Origin: Eubacterium sp. | GTDB taxonomy: Bacteria > Bacillota > Clostridia > Oscillospirales > Acutalibacteraceae | Direction of reading: 5' to 3' | Assembly: GCA_029059925.1 (NCBI GenBank) | Contig: JAIDVA010000193.1 | Span: 1 to 9,765 of the forward strand | DNA: 9,765 nt | Shown here: positions 1 through 6,816 of the stretch, in pieces | Numbering within the stretch: the stretch's first letter is position 1 | Layout of the letters: each line of letters starts with the position of its first letter | Notes under the pieces: model-generated | Seen by the model: the letters and a program-made list of their open reading frames with translations, nothing else | Database searches by the model: none | What the model was told of the DNA's origin: nothing | Program-made: the position numbers and the translations under genes

Positions 1-1
1 A

Positions 2-35
2 TTTTGTTGTATATTATAGACAATATACAACAAAA
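2..35. repeat. Perfect 14-bp inverted repeat, possible operator or second terminator
   Basis: The arms TTTTGTTGTATATT (2-15) and AATATACAACAAAA (22-35) are exact reverse complements around a 6-nt loop. The site lies beyond the terminator of the alpha-mannosidase operon, so it may belong to whatever lies to the left of the window. On the plus strand it is followed by a T-rich stretch (GGTTTGTTTTT), which would fit a weak terminator for a convergent gene. The TTGTATAT/ATATACAA core would equally fit a repressor operator. The function cannot be decided because the left neighbour is not visible. Confidence 0.55.
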
Positions 36-51
36 GGTTTGTTTTTAAAAT

Positions 52-86
52 ATAAAATCAGGCAGAATCAATCTGCCTGATTTTAT
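52..86 (-). terminator. Rho-independent terminator of the glycosidase operon
   Basis: A 15-bp perfect stem (52-66 with 72-86) with the GC-rich core CAGGCAGA/TCTGCCTG encloses a 5-nt loop. Read on the minus strand, the descending arm ends in TGATTTTAT and continues into ATTTT, giving a U-rich tail. It begins 31 bp after the stop codon of the GH38 gene, as expected for the end of the operon. The A/T flanks of the stem make it roughly symmetrical, so it might also work for a convergent transcript. Confidence 0.85.
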
Positions 87-117
87 GAATACGTGATTAA
101 AAAAGTCTCAGCCCGCC

Positions 118-3100
118 TTATATCTTCTCCTTTATGGCTTTATACCATTCCTGCGCGTGGATAGTCTCTTTACGCTTACCGTTTTTACCATTGTTATTAT
201 GGCGGTAGAAATCGTCCTTATCACCCAGATTCCATACACATTTATTCCATACATACTGTACTTTTTCTTTTGCATTAAGCGTGAAAGTAAACGGTCTGTT
301 ATTTTTAACCTCATCATAGGTTGGGGTTACGAGACTTGCATTAACACCCTTAACCTCGCTTGCAGAAACAACTGCTATATCGCTGTCATAAGGAAGTGTA
401 ACTGTTTTTGCACCTTTAACATCAAGTGACACAATCCAAAGATAAAAGCCCTGTGCAACAACATCCTTGCCATCCTTATGACTGTGGGTTGCCTCAAATC
501 CAAGCTTGCCCGACTTGATATAAGCAGTCTCACCGAAATCATACAAATCCCAGCCTGCAAAGCGTTCATTTGCGCTGTTGATTTCTACTGTATGGGACTT
601 ACCGTCCACCATAAATTTAGCTGCACGGTCTTTATCGATTGCAGTGCAGAGTAAGACGAGTCTTTCCGTACCATCAGAAATTTCTATAGTCTGACCATTA
701 GCCGTGAGTGCATTTTTGCCGTCCTTATGAATTACAAAGTCAATACCGCCTGAAGTGATTTTTTCAGGAATAAGCTCATAAGGAATTGTTAAATCAAAGT
801 CTGCTGTATCACCCTGTTTCGTTATGATGCTCTTGTCAAAATCAAGTGGAACGGGAGTGATGACAGCCTTTTCACCCTTAGCTGATGATGGTTTTAAGGT
901 AAGTGCAAAGCTCTTGATTTCATACGGCTTAAAGCTTGTTACTAGCTTGCCGTCAGTAACATGAGCCTCAGCCTTATATTCCTCACTTGCATAAATTTCA
1001 CGTGCAGATTCAATACCCTCGCCGAGTGTAAGTGTAAGATTTTCGATTGTATTTTTTGTACCCTCGTTAAGACGAACAATGATTTCATCGCTGTCCTCAG
1101 CCTTTTTAATTGCACGGATGATTACATCGTTTGTTGAAATATCGCCAAATGAGTATTCAGTTCCGAGAACACCGGCGTGCTTATCTGTCTCATAAGCGGT
1201 CATAGGTGTTACAAACTGTCTTGCCTCAAGCTGTGTAGCTGCACCGACTGTACCGCTGTGGCTGAATACTGCATATGAATATCTGTTCAGTCCCAAATCC
1301 ATAAATGACTGCATTGAGTCGATTCTGTAATTGCGTTCAGGAGTATGAAGAACGGTCATTCTGAGGGTATTATCCTTAAACTTATCCCAGCCGTATTTAC
1401 ATTCGCTGAGAATTGAAACACCGAACTCGCCTGTTTTATCCGTAATATCTGCCCATTTCTGTGCAGGAACCTCAAAGAGCTTCTGGCTCATATTTTCACG
1501 CTCGATAGCACCGAGACCAAGGTCGAAGGTAGCCTTATAATTATCACAAGTAAAGGCAAACTTATTTTTAGCCATTGTACAAAGCGACTGCCACTCTATT
1601 TCAGAATAGACCTCAACAATATTTGAGCTTTCGCCAAGAGCGACAATATTTGTAAATATACTCCTGTCATCCTTCTGTACAACCTTGAATGCAACACGTG
1701 CAGGTCCATTTTCGATAATATCAATTGAAACAATTTCAGGCATTCTGTCAGCAGGCTTATTTGCCTGCTCATAATTCATTTCCCAAGCCGGCCAATCCTT
1801 TGAGCCTGTATAATTGAACAGTCCGAGTGAAATCGGCTCACTGAGAATTTCTTTATTGCCAAGCTCTTTATCAATTATGGATGCAATATTACCGCGTCTG
1901 TTAAGCTCAACAATATATTTCTGATTCTCCATTATCAAATCACAGATTGAAATATTGCTTTTAACAGCACAGGGCTTATCACTTGGTCGGAAATCATAAA
2001 CACGTGTGCCAAGGCTCTTAACATCAGCAATAAAAATAATCTCTGCAATACCGTTTTTAATACTGTTTACCTGCGATTTAACCTCTTTGCCCTTGTCATC
2101 ATAAACACGAATGAACTGCTTTTCTGTATTGCGGAGTCTTACCTTTACCGCACCCTTACGCTGAGCTTCAACAGGGTTATAAACCATTATTGGTGTACCC
2201 TTGCAGAAATCTGTTTTCATAAGACCTGCTGCTGAAGCAGCGGATGCCTCAAGCTCCGTTGTAAACTGATTCATCGAAAGTGCAAGGTCATTCCATGAAC
2301 GTCTGTAAACACGCTGGCATGATGTACCCGGCATATCATCGTGAAATTGATGTGCAATCGTTCGCTTCCATGCACGGGTTATAGCGTTACGGTTATAATC
2401 TGCTGTACCAAGATAATCTGCCATAACACCACTGCGTTCTGCGACATCAGCAAGTTCCTCGCTACGTCTGTTCCAGCGCTTACCGATTGCACGTGAGGTA
2501 TAGCCGCCTACAGCGTGATTCTGCATAACAAGCTCGTTATTCCATACAGGCAATTTAGCCTTTTGCTCGTCGGTAAACTTCTCGTCAATATCGTGATAAA
2601 TTTCATCAGCAGATGCCGCAACAACCTCGATATTGCTGTCTGAATTCTTCTTGATTTCATTTTCAACAAAGGCAATTGTAGCCTCCTGAGGAGCACCTCC
2701 CCTGTCGCCTATTCCGTGAAAAATGTAGGTCCAGTCAAGATCATACTTTTCGTTCTCTTTGAACTTATCTAAAACAAAATCCCAGTCACGAAGCTTTTTG
2801 AGTGTGAAATAATAATCGTGAGGATTAGTGCTTGCATAAACCTGCTCGCCGTCAACACCCTGCCACTTACCAATATCAAAAGGAATTCCGTAGGCACTGC
2901 CCCATGCAAGCTTTTGCGTAGTGAAGCCCATAAGATTTGAATGGTGCATAATGCTTGGAAGTGCCCAGCCAAATCCAAAGCAGTCCGGCAAATAGATATC
3001 AACCGAACGCTTGCCGAAGGTCTTGTCAAAATATGAATTACCGATGAGGATATTTCTGAACAAAGCCTCCGGAGACGGAATATTAACATCACCGTTTTCA

Positions 3101-3363
3101 TAAGCAGAGCCGCAGACATTCCATCTGCCCTGCTTAACATAATCTTTCATTTTTTCAAAAAGCTCAGGATAATATTCCTCCATAAGCTCATAGCGATACG
3201 TACCCTCAAATGAGAAAGTATATGTAGGATATTTTTCAAACATTTTGAAATTATCAACAAGTGTATTGTAGATATATTTGCTTACAGTTTCCTCAAAATC
3301 CCAGCTCCATACGGTATCGAGATGGGCAGTTGCTACTGTATAAATCTTCTTATTTCCAGCCAT
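118..3363 (-). CDS. Alpha-mannosidase, glycoside hydrolase family 38
   Basis: Predicted retaining, zinc-dependent GH38 enzyme that releases alpha-linked mannose; 1081 aa. The N-terminal catalytic domain (about 5-270) shows the metal motif AHLDTVW (His14, Asp16) and YLPDCFGFGWALP, whose Asp127 matches the family nucleophile. The QFHDDMPGTS motif supplies the other metal histidine (His341) at the end of the helical middle domain (about 275-370). A beta-rich GH38 C-terminal region follows (about 480-720), then a long tail (about 825-1081) I could not assign beyond beta-rich character. The N-terminus is polar with no signal peptide, so the enzyme is probably cytoplasmic. An in-frame ATG 17 codons upstream was rejected because AAGGAG lies 7 nt before the chosen ATG. 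The gene overlaps the GH4 gene by 14 bp, suggesting translational coupling, and is last in the operon. The family is certain from the motifs; linkage specificity is not visible. The related mannosylglycerate hydrolase activity (MngB type) is possible but unsupported, because no PTS genes are seen. Confidence 0.93.
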   Translation of the reverse strand: MAGNKKIYTVATAHLDTVWSWDFEETVSKYIYNTLVDNFKMFEKYPTYTFSFEGTYRYELMEEYYPELFEKMKDYVKQGRWNVCGSAYENGDVNIPSPEALFRNILIGNSYFDKTFGKRSVDIYLPDCFGFGWALPSIMHHSNLMGFTTQKLAWGSAYGIPFDIGKWQGVDGEQVYASTNPHDYYFTLKKLRDWDFVLDKFKENEKYDLDWTYIFHGIGDRGGAPQEATIAFVENEIKKNSDSNIEVVAASADEIYHDIDEKFTDEQKAKLPVWNNELVMQNHAVGGYTSRAIGKRWNRRSEELADVAERSGVMADYLGTADYNRNAITRAWKRTIAHQFHDDMPGTSCQRVYRRSWNDLALSMNQFTTELEASAASAAGLMKTDFCKGTPIMVYNPVEAQRKGAVKVRLRNTEKQFIRVYDDKGKEVKSQVNSIKNGIAEIIFIADVKSLGTRVYDFRPSDKPCAVKSNISICDLIMENQKYIVELNRRGNIASIIDKELGNKEILSEPISLGLFNYTGSKDWPAWEMNYEQANKPADRMPEIVSIDIIENGPARVAFKVVQKDDRSIFTNIVALGESSNIVEVYSEIEWQSLCTMAKNKFAFTCDNYKATFDLGLGAIERENMSQKLFEVPAQKWADITDKTGEFGVSILSECKYGWDKFKDNTLRMTVLHTPERNYRIDSMQSFMDLGLNRYSYAVFSHSGTVGAATQLEARQFVTPMTAYETDKHAGVLGTEYSFGDISTNDVIIRAIKKAEDSDEIIVRLNEGTKNTIENLTLTLGEGIESAREIYASEEYKAEAHVTDGKLVTSFKPYEIKSFALTLKPSSAKGEKAVITPVPLDFDKSIITKQGDTADFDLTIPYELIPEKITSGGIDFVIHKDGKNALTANGQTIEISDGTERLVLLCTAIDKDRAAKFMVDGKSHTVEINSANERFAGWDLYDFGETAYIKSGKLGFEATHSHKDGKDVVAQGFYLWIVSLDVKGAKTVTLPYDSDIAVVSASEVKGVNASLVTPTYDEVKNNRPFTFTLNAKEKVQYVWNKCVWNLGDKDDFYRHNNNGKNGKRKETIHAQEWYKAIKEKI

Positions 3364-4714
3364 TGCTATACTCCTTATTATGTTCAATATATTCTTCAGC
3401 AAGCTCACATGCAAGTGAATATGAATTTACAAGCGGATGCAGTGTAAGTGCCTGAATTGCAGCACTTTTATCCTTATTTCTGATAGCCTTTGAGGAAAGA
3501 CGCTCATATATTTTTACTCTTCGGATAAGCTCAAGATTCTGCTCATCAACCTCTCCGATATGGTGCGGTGTACAGCCATTCGAATTCACATCACAGGTGA
3601 TTTCGACAACATCATCTGCACGCAAACCATCAATGGAATTTTCGTTAGGAATACACATAATCATTGTGCCTGTTGTGCCGCTCTGAGCATTTTCAATAAA
3701 CTTAAGAGCAACACCCGCATAACCGCCGTCATCCTCTTCATAAATATTGAATTTCCATGGTGCAGTACGCTTAACACCTGTCTCGCTTGCCATATAGCTG
3801 CCCTCACGCATACCATACCATTTATTGAACACCTCAAGACAGCCTTCAAAATCATTTTCAACATCCATTTTGGAAAGTTCGGCAGTCATATTTTTATTGA
3901 TATCCCTTATCTGCTCACCACGGGTTTTATCTGCATTTAGAATATTCTCTACAGCCTGCTCACGATAGTAAAAATAGTAGAGATATTCGTTTAAAACTGC
4001 TTTTCTGTCACGCAGAAGCGCCTTTGAAAAATAACGCATATCAGAATTCTTATATGCATCGTCATTCTCAATAAGCTCCGGCATAATTTCCTTACCGCAG
4101 AGCTTAATACTTTTGAAATAGGATAAATGATTCAGACCATAAACCTCACCGACAATATCATCGGGTGATTCACCATAGAGGAGTGCAAAGGATCTCAACA
4201 TACCTGACGGAGCATCACAGATGCCGTAGGTAAAATCATAGCCCATATCACGCAGGGTCTGTGATACAACACCTGCAGGATTGGTGAAATTGAACACCTT
4301 TACATCCTTCTTGGAATACTTTTTGATAAGCTCGCAATATTCAGCCAAGGCAGGCACACTGCGCATAGCAAACGAAAAGCCTGCTGCACCTGTTGTCTCC
4401 TGACCAAGAACACCTTTATTAAGAGCAATGCGTTCATCCTTGGCACGCATATCATCCTCACCCACGCGGATAGTTGTTATAACATAATCTGCATCCTTTA
4501 CAGCCTCTACAGCATCAGATGTAAGGCTGAATTTCATCTCCGGGCAAAGCAGCTTCGCAACATGTGCTGCCATGCCGCCATATATTCTTAACTTCTGTTC
4601 ATTGTTATCCATAAAGCAAAGCTCATCAATATGCAGACGCTGTGCCTTCTGTGCAATACTCTTTGCGAGGAACATGGAGCGGACTCCACCGCCGCCGATT
4701 ACAGTAATTTTCAT
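3350..4714 (-). CDS. Glycoside hydrolase family 4 protein (NAD- and metal-dependent glycosidase, 6-phospho-beta-glucosidase-like)
   Basis: A 454-aa protein with the GH4 layout. The dinucleotide-binding Rossmann motif VIGGGGVRS begins at residue 5. Further family motifs are TIRVGEDDMR (81-90), GQETTGAAGF (104-113), FNFTNPAG (141-148), ICDAPSG with Cys166 (165-171) and GLNHLSYF with His196 (193-200). Family members bind Mn2+ through this Cys/His pair. They cleave by transient oxidation of the sugar with NAD+, followed by elimination and hydration. The tyrosine-rich stretch NEYLYYFYYREQ (242-253) lies where beta-type GH4 enzymes carry a catalytic Tyr, which leans toward 6-phospho-beta-glucosidase-like members. 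The family also includes alpha-glucosidases, alpha-galactosidases and alpha-galacturonidases, so the substrate is open. There is no signal peptide, consistent with cytoplasmic NAD. The ATG sits at the Rossmann motif and is preceded by an AAAGGGGTG-like site about 11 nt away. It is the middle gene of the operon, 38 bp after GH2 and overlapping GH38. Confidence 0.9.
   Translation of the reverse strand: MKITVIGGGGVRSMFLAKSIAQKAQRLHIDELCFMDNNEQKLRIYGGMAAHVAKLLCPEMKFSLTSDAVEAVKDADYVITTIRVGEDDMRAKDERIALNKGVLGQETTGAAGFSFAMRSVPALAEYCELIKKYSKKDVKVFNFTNPAGVVSQTLRDMGYDFTYGICDAPSGMLRSFALLYGESPDDIVGEVYGLNHLSYFKSIKLCGKEIMPELIENDDAYKNSDMRYFSKALLRDRKAVLNEYLYYFYYREQAVENILNADKTRGEQIRDINKNMTAELSKMDVENDFEGCLEVFNKWYGMREGSYMASETGVKRTAPWKFNIYEEDDGGYAGVALKFIENAQSGTTGTMIMCIPNENSIDGLRADDVVEITCDVNSNGCTPHHIGEVDEQNLELIRRVKIYERLSSKAIRNKDKSAAIQALTLHPLVNSYSLACELAEEYIEHNKEYSNGWK
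3371..3376 (-). promoter_or_regulatory. Ribosome binding site of the GH38 gene, inside the GH4 gene
   Basis: AAGGAG on the minus strand lies 7 nt before the ATG at 3361-3363 and within the last codons of the upstream GH4 gene (Asn-Lys-Glu-Tyr). It fixes the GH38 start and implies that ribosomes finishing GH4 can re-initiate on GH38. Confidence 0.85.
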
Positions 4715-4752
4715 TTTGAATTATACACCCCTTTATAAAAATGAATAAACAT

Positions 4753-6498
4753 TTATTTTTCTATAGCTGCAGTTTTAGTGTTTGATTTAATTATTTCACT
4801 ATAAATATTATCTGCAAATTTCTTTTCTCTGTTATATGTATAAAGACCGTTCTGCTCCTGCTCTATATCATAAAGCTGCGTATAGCAAAAGCCAAACATT
4901 TTTTCATTAGAAATCAGTGCGTCGGTAAGACCGCAGTAACGCTGTGCAAATTCCTCAGGTGTTTTCACATTTTCGCCATAACCCCAGGATTTAACACTTT
5001 TATCGCTCTGCCACTTTATTCCGCCGTATTCACTGACAAAAACAGGCTGACCGTCGTACTTCTGACGATTTGGGTTATCAATAAGCACGTGCTCATACAA
5101 AACATTATCATTTACAAGTTTGTCGAAATTCTTTTTGAAAAGCACAGGGTCATAGTTATAATCGTGAACATCATAAATATCTGTTTTAACGTGGAAATTA
5201 CCGCTTGTGTCAATACAAGGTCTTGTCTTGTCAACCGCTTTTGTATAGTCATAGACAATGAAAAGCAGTTCATTTTTCTGCTGTCTGCCCCTGTAATTCC
5301 AGGTTTCATTAAACGGACACCAGCCAATAATGGAAGGATGGTTAAAATCACGGTTCACAGCCTCTGCCCACTCAGGCAAAAATGCTGCAAGTGCCGCAGC
5401 TGACGAATAATCAAGTCCCCAATTGGCATATTCGCCCCATACAAGATAACCCATTTTGTCACAATGGTATAAAAATCTCGGCTCGAAAACCTTCTGGTGC
5501 AGACGTGCACCATTAAAGCCAAGGGCAAGTGAAAGCTCAATATCCTTGATAAATTCCGATTCATCCTTAGCGGTATAAATTCCGTCTTTATAAAAGCCCT
5601 GATCAAGCACCAGACGCTGGAAAACACTTTCTTCATTAATCAAAAATTTAAAGCCGTCAAGCCGAATATCTCTGAGACCGAAATAACTTTTCACTGTATC
5701 ATCACCGAATTTCAGCTCAAGGTCATACAGTCTGCCGTGCCCTGCTTCCCACAGATGCTTTTCGGAAAGAGGAATGCTGAAAAATCTTATTCCGTTTGCC
5801 GATGCACGATTTACATTTCCGACAGCTTTACCATTGTAAAGCACATTACATTCAAAATCAGCCGTGCCTGCAAAATCAGCCTCGAGTGTTACACTGCAAT
5901 TATCTGCATCAGGATATATTTTAAAATCCTTAATATATTCCTGTGGTGTAAATTCAAGATACACAGTCTGCCATATTCCCGTAGTTCTTGTATAATCACA
6001 GCCGTGACTCTTTTTCCGTTCACTCTGCTTGCCGCGGCAGACAAGGGGATTTTTTACATCATCCTCGCAGAGAATGAAAATCTCATTTTCACCAGAAACA
6101 ACCAATTCAGTAATATCAAAACAGAATGAGGTATAACCCCCCTTATGGCGCCCTGCAGGTTTTCCATTAACAAGAACTGTGGTCAGATAATCAGCCGCTC
6201 CGATGTGCAGAAAAATCCTTTCATCTGACTTTTTGATATCAAGAACTTTTTTGTACCATACAAGATTAACAAAATCAGTATTGCCAATCCCCGAAAGCTC
6301 ACTTTCTATACAAAAAGGAACATTGATTGTATATGGATACTGACCATCTCTATGATACTTGAGTGCTCTTGCTTCATCCTGCGAAAACTTAAATCCGACA
6401 GGAACCTTTTTAAAGCCAAATTCCCATTCACCATTCAGATTCTGCCAATGAGAGCGCATAAACTGTGGATTGGGATGTTCATTTCTGTAAATCTTCAC
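4753..6498 (-). CDS. Glycoside hydrolase family 2 beta-glycosidase (beta-galactosidase/beta-glucuronidase-like)
   Basis: A 581-aa enzyme with the GH2 domain order. A jelly-roll sugar-binding domain (about 15-183) contains WYKK (81-84) and GCDYTRTTGIWQTVYLE (166-182). An immunoglobulin-like beta-sandwich (about 185-277) and a TIM barrel (about 280-575) follow. The barrel shows LGFNGARLHQKVFEPRFLY (326-344), the acid/base in WCPFNETW (Glu398) and the nucleophile in FVSEYGG (Glu490), as in retaining GH2 enzymes. The length is close to beta-glucuronidases (about 600 aa) and shorter than classical GH2 beta-mannosidases (usually over 800 aa). The Asn-x-Lys motif that recognises glucuronate in beta-glucuronidases appears replaced by EQEQNGLYTYNR (546-557), which argues against a glucuronidase. 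No signal peptide is visible. The start is GTG, 8 nt after GGGGAG; no in-frame ATG fits the ribosome binding site. It is the first gene of the operon, directly behind the promoter. The family is firm; the substrate is unassigned. Confidence 0.9.
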   Translation of the reverse strand: MKIYRNEHPNPQFMRSHWQNLNGEWEFGFKKVPVGFKFSQDEARALKYHRDGQYPYTINVPFCIESELSGIGNTDFVNLVWYKKVLDIKKSDERIFLHIGAADYLTTVLVNGKPAGRHKGGYTSFCFDITELVVSGENEIFILCEDDVKNPLVCRGKQSERKKSHGCDYTRTTGIWQTVYLEFTPQEYIKDFKIYPDADNCSVTLEADFAGTADFECNVLYNGKAVGNVNRASANGIRFFSIPLSEKHLWEAGHGRLYDLELKFGDDTVKSYFGLRDIRLDGFKFLINEESVFQRLVLDQGFYKDGIYTAKDESEFIKDIELSLALGFNGARLHQKVFEPRFLYHCDKMGYLVWGEYANWGLDYSSAAALAAFLPEWAEAVNRDFNHPSIIGWCPFNETWNYRGRQQKNELLFIVYDYTKAVDKTRPCIDTSGNFHVKTDIYDVHDYNYDPVLFKKNFDKLVNDNVLYEHVLIDNPNRQKYDGQPVFVSEYGGIKWQSDKSVKSWGYGENVKTPEEFAQRYCGLTDALISNEKMFGFCYTQLYDIEQEQNGLYTYNREKKFADNIYSEIIKSNTKTAAIEK

Positions 6499-6506
6499 CG
6501 CATTAT

Positions 6507-6512
6507 CTCCCC
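6507..6512 (-). promoter_or_regulatory. Ribosome binding site selecting the GTG start of the GH2 gene
   Basis: GGGGAG on the minus strand is 8 nt from the GTG at 6496-6498. An ATG at 6501-6503 lies only 3 nt from it and in another frame, opening ATG CGG TGA, whose TGA overlaps the GTG. The spacing therefore favours GTG as the GH2 start. Confidence 0.75.
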
Positions 6513-6524
6513 TTATTTAATTTC

Positions 6525-6553
6525 AGTATAGTGTTTTTTTATTGTTTTGAAAA
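6525..6553 (-). promoter_or_regulatory. Sigma-A-type promoter of the GH2-GH4-GH38 operon
   Basis: On the minus strand, TTTTCA (6548-6553, four of six matches to TTGACA) is separated by exactly 17 bp of A-rich DNA from TATACT (6525-6530, five of six matches to TATAAT). Initiation would be expected near 6518, giving a leader of about 20 nt that contains the ribosome binding site. The weak -35 box and the adjoining inverted repeat suggest dependence on an activator. This is prediction from consensus only. Confidence 0.7.
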
Positions 6554-6557
6554 GACA

Positions 6558-6594
6558 TTTAAACGACATAATAATGATTTTTATGTCGTTTAAA
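6558..6594. promoter_or_regulatory. Perfect 14-bp inverted repeat upstream of the -35 box, likely regulator binding site
   Basis: The arms TTTAAACGACATAA (6558-6571) and TTATGTCGTTTAAA (6581-6594) are exact reverse complements around a 9-nt spacer. The centre is about 58 bp upstream of the predicted start of transcription, and the near edge is 5 bp from the -35 box. This placement suits an activator more than a blocking repressor. A further GACAT at 6554-6558 lies 11 bp (one helical turn) from the GACAT at 6565-6569, so the site may hold direct as well as inverted half-sites. The regulator is not encoded in the window. Confidence 0.6.
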
Positions 6595-6780
6595 ATATAT
6601 TTTCTCAAATAAAAAATATTACTGCTGCAATAAATATAAATAAAAATCAGGATGATAAAACATGGCATAACCTTTTATTATAATGACAGCAAAATACAAA
6701 ATTCCCGGCAATGTCTCACTCTCTAAGCATGCTTCTTGTTGTTACTGCATATACGCTAAAATAATATTTATATTATCATC
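6595..6780. other. AT-rich intergenic stretch with no confident gene
   Basis: This is the rest of the 318-bp gap between leuS and the GH2 gene. A perfect TATAAT lies on the minus strand at 6677-6682, but no credible -35 box stands 16-18 bp upstream, so it is only a weak promoter candidate. A 10-bp palindrome AAGCATGCTT lies at 6725-6734. A 51-codon minus-strand reading frame (6513-6668) crosses the promoter and operator and lacks a properly spaced ribosome binding site. I see no tRNA, riboswitch or T-box structure. Confidence 0.5.
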
Positions 6781-6813
6781 AAAAAAGCAGTCCCAAAATT
6801 GAGACTGCTTTTT
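6781..6813 (-). terminator. Rho-independent terminator of rsfS-leuS
   Basis: On the minus strand AAAAAGCAGTCTC pairs with GGGACTGCTTTTT over 13 bp (one G-T pair) across a 6-nt loop, and the transcript ends in a run of six T. It starts 3 bp after the leuS stop codon. It separates the housekeeping pair from the carbohydrate operon downstream. The A-run on the other side makes it potentially bidirectional. Confidence 0.92.
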
Positions 6814-6816
6814 CTA

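Noticed and set aside
2769..3140. A 123-codon open frame on the minus strand, and similar open frames on both strands inside the large genes
   Set aside because: They are fully contained in strongly supported genes, have no ribosome binding sites and show no recognisable protein features.
3364..3414. N-terminal extension of the GH38 protein by 17 residues (MHVSLLKNILNIIRSIA)
   Set aside because: It looks weakly like a signal or membrane start, but it is the shadow of the GH4 gene end. AAGGAG fits the downstream ATG.
4736..4760. AT-only near-palindrome between the GH2 and GH4 genes
   Set aside because: The stem has no GC core, contains a mismatch and overlaps the GH2 stop codon. The 38-bp gap is better read as a normal operon junction.
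6513..6668. A 51-codon minus-strand frame with a hydrophobic start (MPCFIILIFIYIYC) and a TATAAT upstream
   Set aside because: It runs through the predicted operator and promoter, is built of AT-rich low-complexity codons, and its only purine-rich site (AAGG) is 2 nt from the ATG. It is probably a chance frame.
6595..6816. Possible T-box or riboswitch near leuS
   Set aside because: leuS lies upstream of this region in transcription, and there is no T-box sequence or specifier stem in the rsfS leader or here.
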